In this document: piece after piece, positions 12,662-25,445 of the stretch
Numbering within the stretch: position 1 is the stretch's first letter
Layout: the number at the start of each line of letters is the position of its first letter
Origin: Turnera subulata
Taxonomy: Eukaryota; Streptophyta; Magnoliopsida; Malpighiales; Passifloraceae
NCBI GenBank assembly: GCA_028386065.3
Contig: JAKUCV010001458.1
Location: forward strand, 68,878 to 132,877
DNA: 64,000 bases
Reading direction: 5' to 3'
Program-made: the position numbers and the translations under genes
The notes under the pieces: generated by a model
The model's database searches: none
Told to the model about the DNA's origin: nothing
The model's input: the letters and a program-made list of their open reading frames with translations, nothing else

Positions 12662-15600
12662 CGACGATCGATTCACGGTGAACAACCGTTCAATCCGTTT
12701 ATCCCCTTCAACCAAACAACAACAACAAATAGTTGTGCTCATCAGAGCAACAACAGCAAAACAGCGACGAACAGATTTGTTCCCAAGACAATGAATCAAA
12801 CAAATCAAGCAACAAAGAAAAATAATAAACCAAATTTACAGGTAGAGCTTGGAAGAGAGGACCCGGATCTGACCAGATCCGGTCAGGACCAAGGCGGATC
12901 TGTCCCGATCTGTCGAGCGCTGCCAAAGCTGTTGCTTCCAGGGACGTCACCGCCGTGAACCGCCAAGTCGATGTCCTTGCAGAACGGCGGCAAAGGGAGG
13001 ACTTCCGAGAAGCCGCGCTAGGACGCACCATTGCCGGAGCCGCCTTCGACGTCACGCCTCGCCAAAGACAGGTGGAGCAGAGGAGGAACAGAGCTCGAGG
13101 ATGAGCTGTCGCTATCCCTACAAGGACCAACGCCGCCGTCACCGTCGCGTTCTCCTAGGCCGACAACAGCCTACGCCGGCACTTCTAGGTGGAGGAGCTG
13201 CTGCTAACAGCCCCTGTCGCCGCCGCCGTTCGTGCAGGGCCGCCGGATGCACCCTCGATCCGCCGCCGCGAGCACCTCCTCAAGCCTCCCCGTTGCACAC
13301 CATTAAGGCGCACACCCCCCCGGAGCTGGACGCGATGGTGGAGAACGCCTTCACTGAAGGCAGCCGCGACTTGAAGAAGAAAAAAAAGGGGGGGAGAGGA
13401 GGAAGAGAAGTGTGGCGGCGTGGAAAGAAAGGATTGAGGAAAAAAAAATGTGAAAGGGAAAAGAAAAGAGTAGGAGCGTGCGAGGAGAAAAAAAAAGAAA
13501 AAAGAAAAGAGTGGAAGGGAAATGTGGGTGCTGTGAGTGTGGGCAGCACCTCATTTTCGGCCCATGGGCTAACAAAGACCCTCCTGCTAAGAGTGGACCT
13601 AGGCTGAGTCCACAAAATTTTTGTAACATGTATATATTTTCTAATTCATACTAACAGGTCTTACGAAAATTTTACAGATCCTCGAGAAGGAATAAAATGC
13701 GAAATAAACTTGGAAGATGCTTGCAAAAATAGGTCCAGAAAGCAGGACCTACAAAGTCATCAACAATTAGAATGTATAACAGGTTCAAATAAAATTTCGA
13801 TACAGCCTTCTAACATAATAAAGAGGAACAGATATTGTGGTCAAAACTGGGATCAAGAAGCCCACGCACGAGGACCAGAGTTGCCCGGTCTTCCAAGAAA
13901 AAAGTATATATATATAATAAACATTATGCAGGTTCTCATGAATCTTTTAAGTAGGTTTGCAACAAAAAAATAAAACAGGTTCTCGATTTGGATAAAAAGG
14001 GGAGAAGAGAGCAGTTGCTCGTGAAGCTTTTGTTGCGTTTTGCTAGCATCTAAAAAAGAATAGTTCCTATCGAATTAACAATAATATTTCACCAACAATC
14101 CAACAGTAGGTCCTACAGAATTAACAGGCCCTGCAGAAGGATAACCAGGACCAAATCAATCTAACAACAGGAAGTATTGAATTAACAGGACCTGCAAATA
14201 ATGGACAGAACTTAATCTCATCCGAGATCCACAATTCAGGTTCTTTTAATGTTTATATTGTACACGCATGATATGATAATACTACATATTAATCTGTTAC
14301 TTTATAACGATTGGCACTATTGTGTTCATCCATCTCACATGCAACTTTTGGATTTGTATGATTATTTAATTCTATCACCGAAATGCGGAAAATATTTATA
14401 TGATTCCTTACTTATATTTTATGTTGTGCACATAACATAAAAGATAAACCATGATCATGATATACGAACCTAATTTATATTGTTACGGTGCTTGATTATT
14501 TTGTGATTTATTTAGCAATAATACCTCATATAATTGTTATGCAAAAATAAAAGAAACTAAATATTGATGAGGATGCCTTTTGATGTAATTTTATTTCGGG
14601 CATGGAAATACTGTCACGAGATACCTCCCCGGATGAGAAACATAAGTCATTAGGTTCAGGAAAAATTTTCAAAGGTCTAAAAGGAAGGGCGGAGGTTCGA
14701 AACAAATCCGCTCGTCCCGAAGACATTTTCATTGTTGAAATGCCAAATTGAAGCAGATCCTGTAGAGCCGGCTCAGGTTCGATGAGGATCCTGAGCAGAC
14801 ACCAACGGATACTCAAAGTGGGAACTAAAAAATTCTCAACAAAGTAACCTTTCGTCAAAATACATACATCAAAAGGCGAAACAGGGGCTAAAACTAAGGA
14901 ACTTCAATAGAGATTCAGATACGCAGGTTCTCTCCAATAATACCATTAAAAATGAGGATAAGTCCTATGGAGTTCAACAAAGACGAATCCTTGGAAGTAC
15001 AGGACTCGAGTGGAGGTCCTGAAATTGGTCTTGGCCAGAGGTCCTAGAATAGGTGCATGTCAGATATCCAGGTCTTAGGGCAGGAGCCTCCTAAAGGAAA
15101 TGGCTCATGGAAAACTTCTAAGGAAGTGGCGTGCATCTAACGAAGCATACGACAATGACATTTCAGGTTCCTGTAAATGGAGCAATAACTTCGAATGGAT
15201 CCTGAGCCGTGATGAAAGACCAGAATAGGCCCTGAAGATCCTATGTGAACCTCATGACTCATCAATGACCCAATAGAAAGTCCAGGTCCTGCGACAATAA
15301 GGTCAAATTTGTCAAACTTCAGGCCCATGAGCAAAGTCACCTTCATGCCATCGTTAAGGTTCTAATGCCCGAGAAATGAACAGATCTTAAAGCTTCCGAA
15401 AAAGCAAAAACACTCAGAAACAGATGCTGCCAGGGTGATAGGTCCACAAAGAAGCTCCTACAAAGATGGAACAAAAGTAGAAGCTCGAACCCGAAACGAA
15501 CACAATATAGGTCCAAATGCTCTAGAAGGCAAAATGCTCAACAAAACTCTTGAAATAGGTGCATAAAAAGTGTCCAAGTAGCTGTACGAGGTTCAAAAGG

Positions 15601-17682
15601 AGGAGGCCCTCCTTCTAGCGCCATAAAGGTGAACAAACACAAATGGTTCCTCTGAAAGCAAGGCTCAAAGGAGAACTGCTATAAGGGTGAACAGATTCAA
15701 AGAGTTCCTATAGAAAATTCATACGCCCTAGGTGCTCGAAATAAATATAAGTAGTACTAGTGTACAACCCCAACAGATGCAAAACAATTACAGCGAAACA
15801 TATTCGTATGGCTAAGTGCAAAACAGGTTCCAGGTTCCAGTTTTCAGATTCTGGATTCCAAGATGAACAAGTCCAAAGAACCTTTTAAAAAACATTGTTT
15901 ATGCTCATATTAAACCTCAACAGTTGTTCACAAGGCTCGGGGAATATATAAGATGTCAAAGAACGTTCTATAGAAGATACAATTATCAAAAGTGCTCCCG
16001 CAATGAATGCACACGTCAAAGTTGAGAAGTTTGAAAGCTCAAAAAATACTTCCTAAAGCCATAAAGGAAATCACTTAGGTGCAGAAAATCTAAAATAAAG
16101 AAAGCTGACAAACAGGAGGTTCGCGTGAAGATGCCTGAACCTCGAGGAGTTTCTGTGGTGGCAACTTAAGCCCCATGAAACCATGAAAACCGTAATAAAC
16201 TATAGTTGAAGCTCTAAGGGAGATAGTTGGTGCCGATGAAGAATTCCTAGCAACTACTAGAAGCTCAAAGAAGCCTCAAGAAACTTTAAGGAGTCAAATA
16301 ACAATGACTGGACATCTTATTAAAGATACTAAGATACCAGCCGCGGGGGCTAGACATTCAAAGGAGTTATACAAATAGGTAGTAGACATTCAAAGGAGTT
16401 ATACAAATAGGTATATCCAAAAGAAATCTCTACATGGGAGATAGGTATCACAATGAGAGCTTCTACAAAGGAAAAGAAGCCATGTTATACAAATAGGTAT
16501 ATCCAAAAGAAATTCCTACATGAGAGGCAGGTATCACAATAAGAGCTTCCACAAAGAAAAAAGATGCCAATTACGCTCTTGAAATGAACAAACGATCAAG
16601 TCAACAACAGAAGGTGGTGGTTCGCACCAATTAACCCGGTTCAAAGAACAGAACCAATAAAGAAGCTCGTAGAAAGGCACGAAATGATTTGGAGACCCTC
16701 ACCATGCCATACGTCGAGGAAAAGCGGAAAGCAGGTTTCAAAGTATACCTCAAAAGAAGCATGCTTTAGGTAAAGCAATGAAATTTTAGGAGAGGAGAAT
16801 CTTCATGAAAAATAAACCAGGTTCCTATCAAAGGCGAAAGAACATTTTCTTTTTGAAAAATAGAAAGCTTATGAGGAATCTGATATGACGCAATTACAAC
16901 AGTAACAGGTCCTCTACGTAGATCTTCGGAAACAGAAGCTTTAACATAAGCAGAAACCCGAACAGGTCCACCACGAAGTAAATAACTTAAGGACTTCACA
17001 AGAGGAACAAATGTAAAGAATAATCCTATAAGGGAACCAGAAATCTAAAGAGGCTCTCACAAAAGGTGACCAAACCTTTACAAGGCCTTTATTGGGCTGA
17101 TAGGTACCCCAAGCAGCTCCTGTAAGCGCACCAACATCCGACGAAGCTCATTATAGGGCACAAAGTATAAAATGGACCATGCTAAGGGCTACTGCTCGAG
17201 GCTCCAAAGAGCGCAACATGCTCCAATGAAAGCGAAGCATAAAATAGGCAAGCTCAGACTTAGAGAAATTCTAAGCTTACCTAGGGGACAGGATCTCTCA
17301 CAAACTCGCCCGAGTGAGAAAGCTACATTCGACTCCAAAATACATAGGTTCCCTTCAGGAGCAAGTTGTGCGAGGCTCGATAACAAGGGAGAGTAAAGGG
17401 TAAAGATTGAGCAAGAACACCATAAATGCATGAGGCTTCGTGGATACCATGAATCGCAAGGCCTCAATGTAGCCAAAAATAGCGAAAAGGTCCACGAATG
17501 CTATAGCACAAATTGGTGGTTTCAGACTCAATTGGAATCAAAAGCTCTCTCGAGTAAACGAGGCCTATCAACTTGCTTAAAGAAGAAAATTGCAACAAAT
17601 CGCAGGTAGACGATGAAGCAACTGCAATCCAAATATAATGCAAAATTCAGACAGATCCTACAACACAAATAGCCTTTTAAGG

Positions 17683-17850
17683 CAAAGGCCCTCGTGCCTA
17701 AAAATTATAATGAGCATGGCCATGGTACCTTGTACCAATAAGAGCCCGGAAGCTCAAAGGCCCTCGTGCCCAAAAATTATAAGGAGCAAGGCCGTGGTAC
17801 CTTGTACCAATAAGAGCCCAGAAGCTCAAAGACCCTCGCGCCGAAAGCTA
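17683..17850 (+). repeat. 72-bp tandem repeat inside retrotransposon 1
   Basis: Two full 72-bp units start at 17683 and 17755, and a diverged third starts at 17827. Each begins caaaggccctcg and the first two contain ggtaccttgtaccaataaga. A smaller repeat pair of about 31 bp is at about 16350-16412, with another related copy near 16486. These are minisatellites of the non-coding interior. Confidence 0.75.
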
Positions 17851-19941
17851 CAACAAACAGGCCTGCTAAGGCGATATAAACCCGAAAGCACAAAAGGCCA
17901 AAAGGTTCTTGAATACCTAAATTCACATCCAGCCCGACCGGGGTATTAAGTACCTGTAAGAGTCACTAGGAGAAGCTTTGAGGCTCCTGAAGCCCAAATG
18001 GAGCCCCTAGGAAAGTTGAGAGGCCGCCGAGCCTAAATCTAGGCCAAAGGTACAGAAGTACCCACAGGTCAAAAAAGCTACGGGCTGTTGAACCCAGAAG
18101 CTAAAGGTATACCTACAACAATTAATAAGCTTACTCAAAGGCTGTTTAGCCCGAAAATCAAGGCACATAATGCCCAAAATATTCAAAAGGACTTAAGGAC
18201 CATTGAGTCTAAAAGCTAAAGGCATATGCTGCCCAGAACCTTCGAAAAGCTTAAGGGTTGTTTATCCCGAAACTAAGGCCCTCGAGCCCATGTCTTATAC
18301 AGGAGCAGATGATAGAAGCTCACAAAACCATAACGAAAGGAAGAGTCTCTAGTGCGCAGGAAGCAGAGGCTCACTACAGCAATTCAATGCAGGACCTAGA
18401 TACAAAGGCTACAGGCAAAGGGAGCCCAACAAGAGTCACAATTACTTCAATAGAACCAACTGAGCGAGGGGCTTGCCCAATTATAATGGGCAAAACAAGA
18501 GGCCCTGATCTCCAAACATAGGATCAAATCACAAAGCTTGCCAAACCGCAGCGAAAGAGAAAAGAGTCCTTGGAACCTACCAATGATACAAACCGGACCA
18601 ATACAGGAACCAGAAGCTAAACTACATAAAGGTACCAAAAGCCGAACCTATAAGAAACAATACAGGGGGCTGGATCTAGATACTGCGAGGTCGCCTGGAG
18701 GACCTATTTATGGGAAGAAGACACCTAGAGAGGCAGGAACTCTCCAACACAAAGATAGACCCACAAAAGATGGGAGAAGCTGAAAAAGGACGAGGTTCAT
18801 CACTCCCAAAAGGGCAACTTCAAATTTAGGAAAATAAAGTTAACGATATGGCACAAAGGAGCAAACGGACCAGAGGATTCGGAAAAGAAAACAATAGTCA
18901 CAGTCGAAAATCCCGCCGATGCCCTGGAAAGAGGTCATGTGGAGCTTAGGAATGAACAACTCCAAGTGGTCCGGGAGCTAGAACCTCCCGCAAAATGTTA
19001 GCCTACTAACAAAGTGCAGATGCTGGAGTTGGAAAAAACTAGAACAGGAACCGCAGGGTCTAAAGGCCCTTAAATTTTCCATATCATTTGTCCAGGACGG
19101 AATACAGCAAAGTCATAGGCACACAAATAGAAGTTGGAGGCCCTCAAGCAGGCATACGGAAGGCAAGAAGAGCCAAACTCACAAATTACAAGGAGCCAGA
19201 GGTGCTGGGTTCACTATGACATCAAAGAAGGGCTAGAGGAGCCAGGTTCTCAAACGACAAGCCCATGACGGAGGTCCTCAGGTTAGCAAAAGAACCTGTA
19301 AAGGATATAGGTACCCCAGTTTAATCAGGATTATAGGTACCCTAATTAGTTAAATGACAAGCGAGGTTCAAAAACCAAAATACATGAAGGACCGAACGAG
19401 GTTCCGAAGAATACAGGTTCGTCAAAAATCGAGCGCAGGTTGAGGTTCTCAGGTTTGCTATGAAGCACGGGATAGAGATACCTACTTCAATAAAAATTAC
19501 AGGTGCCCTGAATCATCAAAAGTCAAGCATACATGAAAGGTGCACAGGCACAATTAAAACAATAGATGCTCAAACTGGCGAGAATAACATGCAACAAGAA
19601 GAGACATTTTCAAAGCAGGATCCTCTCTACTAAGGAGGACCTCAGGAGCTAAGTGGTATTCCCATTCTCCGACAGGAGACCATCGAGGAACGATCACATT
19701 CTCCAACTGAGGCTCTGGAGGATCAGATAACAGCGCATTCAGGATCTTAATAAACTCCGATACGCATAAAAGGGGATACACACTGCACTCTTTTTTCCTT
19801 CATCAGGTTTTTATCCCACTGGGTTTTTCCTGATAAAGTTTTTAACGAGATAGTATTTCCAAAGTATATTCTATTTATGCCAATGTTGCCAGGGTCCAAA
19901 TGCTCGTGTTTACAAGCAAGCCCGGCCATTTGGGGGGCTAC

Positions 19942-20197
19942 TGATATATTTACTCTACCCGCCGGTCCCACTACCGGGAGAGCCCGGGGCCGAAGACCGA
20001 GTCAAAGCCCAACGAGCCCAACTCGATCGAGAAGCCCACCTTCGAGACTCCCGGACTATAAATACCCCTTAAGCCCGTTTATTCCATATGGTGTAATCTA
20101 AGCTAGCTAGGCTCGGGCACTATTCACGGCCCCCTTTCCTCTGTAAACCCCCGTGAACATCAACAAAATACATACCCCCTATTTTTAGATTACATCA
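19942..20197 (+). repeat. 3' LTR of retrotransposon 1
   Basis: 256-bp copy of the 5' LTR, same length, with two substitutions seen. It is preceded by a G-rich polypurine tract at about 19930-19940 and followed directly by the target-site duplication gaaag. Confidence 0.92.
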
Positions 20198-20760
20198 GAA
20201 AGGTTAAGAACATGTTATGCATCTTTTGTACATAAACAAAAACGATGTCCAACTTCTTTCTGTTCCATTTGATATAATAAAAGACATAAATGAAAAGATA
20301 AAGAATGTATGTTTGCGGGATTAATGTTTTGAAATGTTCAAATGTAAATGACCAGGCAATGGTTTGAAAGGGCTTGTTTTCCGTGTAAAATATGTTCAAA
20401 CTCAAGAGCCTGCATTATATGTTTTGCACCGTCTAACTATTTTTCTTGGCAATCAGGGATGTGGTCACGTTTCCTAGGTTTGTTGATTGCATTTATCTTG
20501 GCGCCCCCAACGAGCTGCGACTTGATGATGGCTCGGGGAGTGTAATACATAGTGAGAGAGTTAAAACCTCATTTCATGCTTTTCAATTGGTTTCTCCAAG
20601 ATGTCCTAAACATTTGCTACAAATATTTTTCACTCTCTTATCCTTGTACCTAAACAGTTGGTCGGATGCAGTTCTATGGAACCTGCATCTGCAGATGGAA
20701 GCTTGTTACAAAGTTTTGTTTGTGCTGAAAATGCCGAGGATTGTGGGTATTCATTTTTCT
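20198..20760 (+). pseudogene. Glucose-6-phosphate 1-epimerase-like pseudogene, 3' part
   Basis: Continuation of the pseudogene beyond the retrotransposon. After the target-site repeat gaaag (20198-20202) comes a gttaag donor and an intron. An exon at about 20458-20560 then reads RDVVTFP-FVDCIYLGAPNEL and DDGSGSVI. A next block at about 20662-20745 reads WSDAVLWNLHLQMEACYK, then slips frame through a region matching the family's FVCAENA. The usual last exon (ending near SWTAKQ-LS in relatives) was not found. The missing exon and the slips match the lesions in the 5' part. The gene was probably dead before the element arrived, but the sequence alone does not prove the order. Confidence 0.82.
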
Positions 20761-21915
20761 TCTCTGCTTAGTTGTTTTGCCTCAGGAAAGTTGATTATTT
20801 ACTTTCTAATAAGTAATGGCAATTTACTACCAAATTAACTGCAGAGACAATTCTGTCCTACATGCTTACCAATGAATACTATATACTTCCCTTTATAGTC
20901 ATGTCAAGCTGTTTTCCTGATTCAACATTTTTTGGATGCTGCTGCTGATACAAAATGTGTAACAATAAATGTTTTTTCTGTTATCTTTATAACTGCCACT
21001 GCAGATGGAAATGTCCAGCCTGACATTCTAATTTCCAGAACCCTAATTTTAAAATCCCTATCTACATGAATGAAAGCATCGATTAGCATCAAAAAAAAAT
21101 TTAAAATCCCTAATTTTAATTTCCAAAACCCTAATTTTAGAAACCTCAATTTCAATTTCCCAAACCGTAACTCTTAAATCCCCCAATTAACCCCTTACCT
21201 CACCATTAATCTCCTAATTACTATTAATTTCAATCATTCTGGTTACGAACCGCACCTAAGCATGTTAATGAACAACAAAAGATGGGATTTCTTAATACAT
21301 ATGCATAACGATATCCATGAATGCTCCAAAATTTGCATTAAAAGGCTCATTCCTGGCCTCATTACAGAATAGAATTGTACATTATACAGAGTAACCAATT
21401 CCTAACTAAGACCAAGCTCAAATGTGCTTACAACAAAATTTTAGATTCGATTTTTGTAATAAGTATAAAGGAAAAAAAAATGACAATTTTCTAATAACGA
21501 GTCCAATCATGTTTTGTTCCGAATAGAGTTAAAACAACAAAAATACATTACAGATTGACTAATAATACTTCAAAAACACAAAATTGACGATCTTAAAAGA
21601 AAAACACAAAATTTGAAAGATTACCTAAAGTTTTAGGAAGAAATATATATTGGGTTACTCTAAAAAAAAAAAAAGAAATATATATTGGGCCTCGAACATC
21701 AGCCCAAGGACAAATCATAAACCCTCTTTCTCCCCCACGGTCACATTTGCTCCCCATTTCCACGGTCAAGGTTCACTGGTCGGTCACTCGCCGAAAACTC
21801 CCTTCTCATCCTTCCCGGAACACAAAAATATTCTCACTCACTTATCTTCAAAACTGCAGTACCCGCCTGCCTTTCGCTAAATTACGCTGTCCCTTCTCCA
21901 ATTTCACCCAAGAAC
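20761..21915. other. Intergenic region and DUF3531 gene promoter
   Basis: AT-rich. 21033-21150 holds short repeats of the form 'tttcca.aaccctaatttta'. Poly(A) tracts lie near 21471 and 21662. A TTGGGCC motif at 21685-21691 and a GCCCA a few bases on (21702-21706) resemble site II promoter elements for the gene starting at 21916. No other gene seen. Confidence 0.45.
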
Positions 21916-24586
21916 ATGCTTATCCTGCACACCCCCTTCGTATTCCAACTCCCTCCCAATACCACACTAACCTCTCATTTCTCCCGCCAGACCAATTCTC
22001 CCGCTCATTTTTTGCCCGTGACACTTCCGAAACAAAGCTACCGTCGAACGAGAGATTCAGTTACATTCGCTGCTGCGGGTAACAATAACGGGAAAGAAGA
22101 AGTGGAAGTGGAGACTGAAGAGAACGACGGACCAAGTGAAAGCCATTTTTGGGATAATTATGGTGGTTCTAGAAAAGGATTTCCTTCATCAAGTGGGTTT
22201 AGAGGAAGGGTCGGAAATGATAAAGACCCAGAATATGCTGAGATTCTTGGGGATATTGTTACTAACCCAGAAAAGGCTAGGACCAAAGTAAGCTGACATC
22301 TCACATTTTCCTCAATATCCTTTTGTGTGTTGTTCTTTTTTCTGTTTTCAAGCTCGGTATGTTTATCATCCGGGTGTGTATTGTGGTTGAAGGGTCTGTG
22401 TTTCTTTATGTTTAACTGTTGGTTTTTCAGCTTTGTTTTGTGGTGTCTTACTGATTGATGGATTTTCAGTTGGTGGAGAGAATGAAGAAGAAAAGGAGTA
22501 CAATTTTGCAGACGAAGACAGGTTCAGATAAACCCATGAAGGTTACATTCAACAAGTAAGATATTGGATAATCTGTTACAAACGCTTCGGTTTGTCTAAA
22601 TTAACCTTTGAGCTAGTGTTAGAATTTTTGTTGTATGTTTCAATTAGTTTTATGGGGTCAAATTGAAACTTATATTTGCCGTTTAGGAGGGGTAAGGATT
22701 TATAGATCCCCCATTGGAGTGACTGGAGTGCTTCGAGTGGCAAAAGATCGGTGCAGGTGCAAATTTTGATTGCATATTTTCAAAGTAGTTTTGTCCGTTA
22801 GCATTCCTGCTTGACGTGCATTTAAATTATTATCATAAAAAAAAAAAACAACTCTTAATTGTTCCAAAGAGGTTCGGAGTCTTGATATAAAAAAAAGAAA
22901 AAAAGAAAAAAGAGGTTCCGAGTTTGGGAGCAGGCGGCAAAAAAACAGAATTTCCATGTTGAATGCTCATCATATTTGGCTGTTTTGGTACCACTTAGAA
23001 TCGGCATAGAAACGAAATCTGAGTCATTTTGTTGTTTGGTTGACTATAATCTATGACATAACTACTATAGTGAGGTTGTTTATGGTGAAACAAAATGGAT
23101 TAGGATTCCCATTCCTATTCCCATTCCCATTCCAGGTTATAACCAAATTTAGTTACAGATATATGTGATTTTTAACACTATTGGTAGAAATAGCTCTGTA
23201 ACAGATCATCTGCAATTTGAAGGAGTAAAAAATCTACCACTTTATTATTATTATGAACCAGAGCTTTGCATGTTAAAATGTCCTCTGAATGCTTTCTAAT
23301 TTTGTCTGAAAGCGACTAAAAGATGTTTCCTTTTTTTTTGAGCAATATTGGTTGATGTTTCTGATCTTCCTGATTTCATGGCTGACATCACCAGGTTTGA
23401 TTTCACGGACTCATACATATGGTTTGAGTTTTATAACACTCCACTGGAGAAAGATGTGTCCTTGATTTGTAATGTAAGTGACTTTTCTTAACTCAACAAT
23501 TGATTTTTGTGTCTTCGAAATTTGACCACTTGACTGACTTGGCTTGTCTGCAGGCAATTCGGGCCTGGCACATCATTGGACGCCTTGGTGGATGCAATTC
23601 CCTGAACTTGCAAGTAAATACCGTTGTCTTTTTTCTTGACGAAAGAAACAAATATACTTACACAGATATCCCACTCCCAGGTCACCATATGCTCTCTATC
23701 TTGTGAGGGGACACTTGACAAACTGAAGAATATTTTGTTTTGATACTATGTTGCCCAAGGAGAACCTCTGAGTTCTGAAAGTCTGATTAAATTGCTTGAA
23801 AGTGAGACGCAAGGAGCCTTTTGGGTTTAATTTCACACTGACCAATAAAATAGTGAATTTGGTATTAGTTGTAATTTTCTTCTTTCCGAGATTCTGTTTG
23901 TTGTTTAATGGCTTCTTTTCTTTTGCAGCTTTCAGAATCAGAGGACAGTAAAAGACCAGAATATGATGCTATCGAGGCGGCAAAGATGGAACCAACGACA
24001 TTTTATAATATTGGAGATTTAGAGATTCAAGAAAACTTGGCACGAATATGGTATATAATTCAGTTTGCAACGATAGTTAGTGCATTTGCGAATTCTTCTT
24101 GATGATGCTTACACTGGTGAAATTCTACAGGGTAGATATTGGGATAGCTCAGCCATTGCTTCTGGATGTTCTGATAAATGCACTGACACAGATAAGCACA
24201 GAGTAATCCACATTCATCGTCTTTTATCTGAACATCTTCAATACATAGTCAATATCTTTCTGGATCTTTCAGAAAATATAATTTTTTAAATGAATATTTC
24301 CTTGCAAATATGCTGAACCAATTTAATAGTCTCTAGATAGCTGTATAATGCTTTGGAAGAAATGGTTATTGCTCTAGGCTTTAAGTGATATTATTCTTAC
24401 TGCTCAGGTCCGTGTTTGTGAAAATGCAGCACTTTGGATTATGCGTGCGCTGATCTGGAGCTCCTTTTTTTCTCTTTTGACAGCTATATAGGGATTAAAC
24501 AGTTGGTATTTGGAGGATCTGAATTTGAGAATTGGGACGAGAGCTTAAAGTCTGAGGATGCCGGCTACAGCGTCCACAAGATTTAG
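21916..24586 (+). CDS. DUF3531 family protein, probably plastid-targeted
   Basis: Seven exons: 21916-22287, 22470-22555, 23395-23473, 23554-23613, 23929-24050, 24131-24202, 24484-24586. All have GT-AG borders and an open frame, giving 297 residues. The first 60 or so residues are rich in Ser/Thr/Pro/Arg with few acids, like a chloroplast transit peptide. An acidic, Gly-rich linker follows (EVEVETEENDG). The conserved domain starts near residue 150 (FDFTDSYIWFEFYNTPLEKD) and continues through AIRAWHIIGRLGGCNSLNLQ, TTFYNIGDLEIQENLARIW and YIGIKQLVFGGSEFENW to the end. This matches the DUF3531 family shared by plants and cyanobacteria (At4g29400/At5g08400-like). No biochemical function is known to me. 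A poly(A) signal aataaa is at 24810-24815. The start is the first ATG of the frame. Confidence 0.88.
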
Positions 24587-25445
24587 AGTTCTGCATGGGA
24601 AACCTATTCACTTTTCCGTGCCAGATTGTATGAGTGTAGTGTTAGGGAAGAAAAATAATTATGACGAGTAATGGAGAATTTGGTGTTACATAGTAGGCTC
24701 CTCTTTTTCTCGTTTGGACTGAGACGGTAGGCATGTTGCAGCCTTAGATACGTTGCGTTAGGTTGTATAATTTGGCTATGCTAGTCTAGCAACGAACGAT
24801 ATTGTAATTAATAAAGGTGCCTTTCCCCTTTGCATCTGTCAATCATTCCACGGATGCCATGTTTTTACGGAGTGTATTAATTTTAGAAGTGTTTGTTTGC
24901 CATGATAGGGAGTGATTCTGCTTGCAAACGGAAAGAAAAGTTGGGAACTTATCTCCATGCAGGGCTTGATTTGGTGTGAGACTAGAGGGACAGCCATGAT
25001 AGTAAACTTGGCAATGAACCCTCACCATCTTTCTTTCTTTTGAACAAAAATCTGAACAATGTTGAGAAGCTTAAAATGTGTGTGAGCCCAAGAATGTAGG
25101 TTACCGAACATGTGAAACCCTTTTGGAGGTCGGAAACAACAAACAGGGCTTAGGGCGAAGCCCTGGAGAATGATTGACAAAGATGCCATACACATTTGAA
25201 GGTCGGAAACAGCAAAAAAGGGCTAATTGGAAAAAAAGGCGACCATTTAGTGCATAAAGTAGCAAAATGGATTGAGAAATTATCCACTACGTCTGTCAAG
25301 TCTAATCATATGTCGAAAAGAAACTACAACTTAATCATTTACACTCAGGCCGCCTATCCCAGGACCTGAAAGGGCCAAGTGTTATAGTAGTAGCACAATA
25401 TAAAATGCAGAAGCAAGCAATCGACCAGAATGTATATGCAACACC
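24587..25445. other. 3'UTR of DUF3531 gene and intergenic space
   Basis: Convergent interval between the DUF3531 stop and the HAT1 stop. It has an AATAAA at 24810-24815. A short repeat of 'ggtcggaaacaac/gcaaa.agggc' occurs near 25128 and 25200. No gene recognised. Confidence 0.5.

Larger units (their letters stand above)
12387..20197 (+). mobile_element. Non-coding (LARD-like) LTR retrotransposon 1
   Basis: 7.8-kb element with two 256-bp LTRs (12387-12642 and 19942-20197), TG...CA ends and a perfect 5-bp target-site duplication gaaag (12382-12386 and 20198-20202). A primer-binding site follows the left LTR by one base and a polypurine tract (TTTGGGGGGCTA) precedes the right LTR, so transcription is on the plus strand. 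The LTRs differ at only two positions that I see, suggesting a recent insertion. The 7.3-kb interior has no gag, protease, reverse transcriptase or integrase frame. The best frames are a GC-rich 168-codon run near 13101 and low-complexity purine-rich runs. It must have been mobilised by proteins made elsewhere. Confidence 0.9.

Noticed and set aside
13101..13607. 168-codon open frame in retrotransposon 1
   Set aside because: GC-rich then Lys/Glu/Gly low-complexity, no domain, equally long frames on other strands; it looks like compositional openness, possibly a ruined gag leader.
23101..23133. cattcc/cattccc repeats in a DUF3531 intron
   Set aside because: Simple-sequence slippage, too short to be notable.
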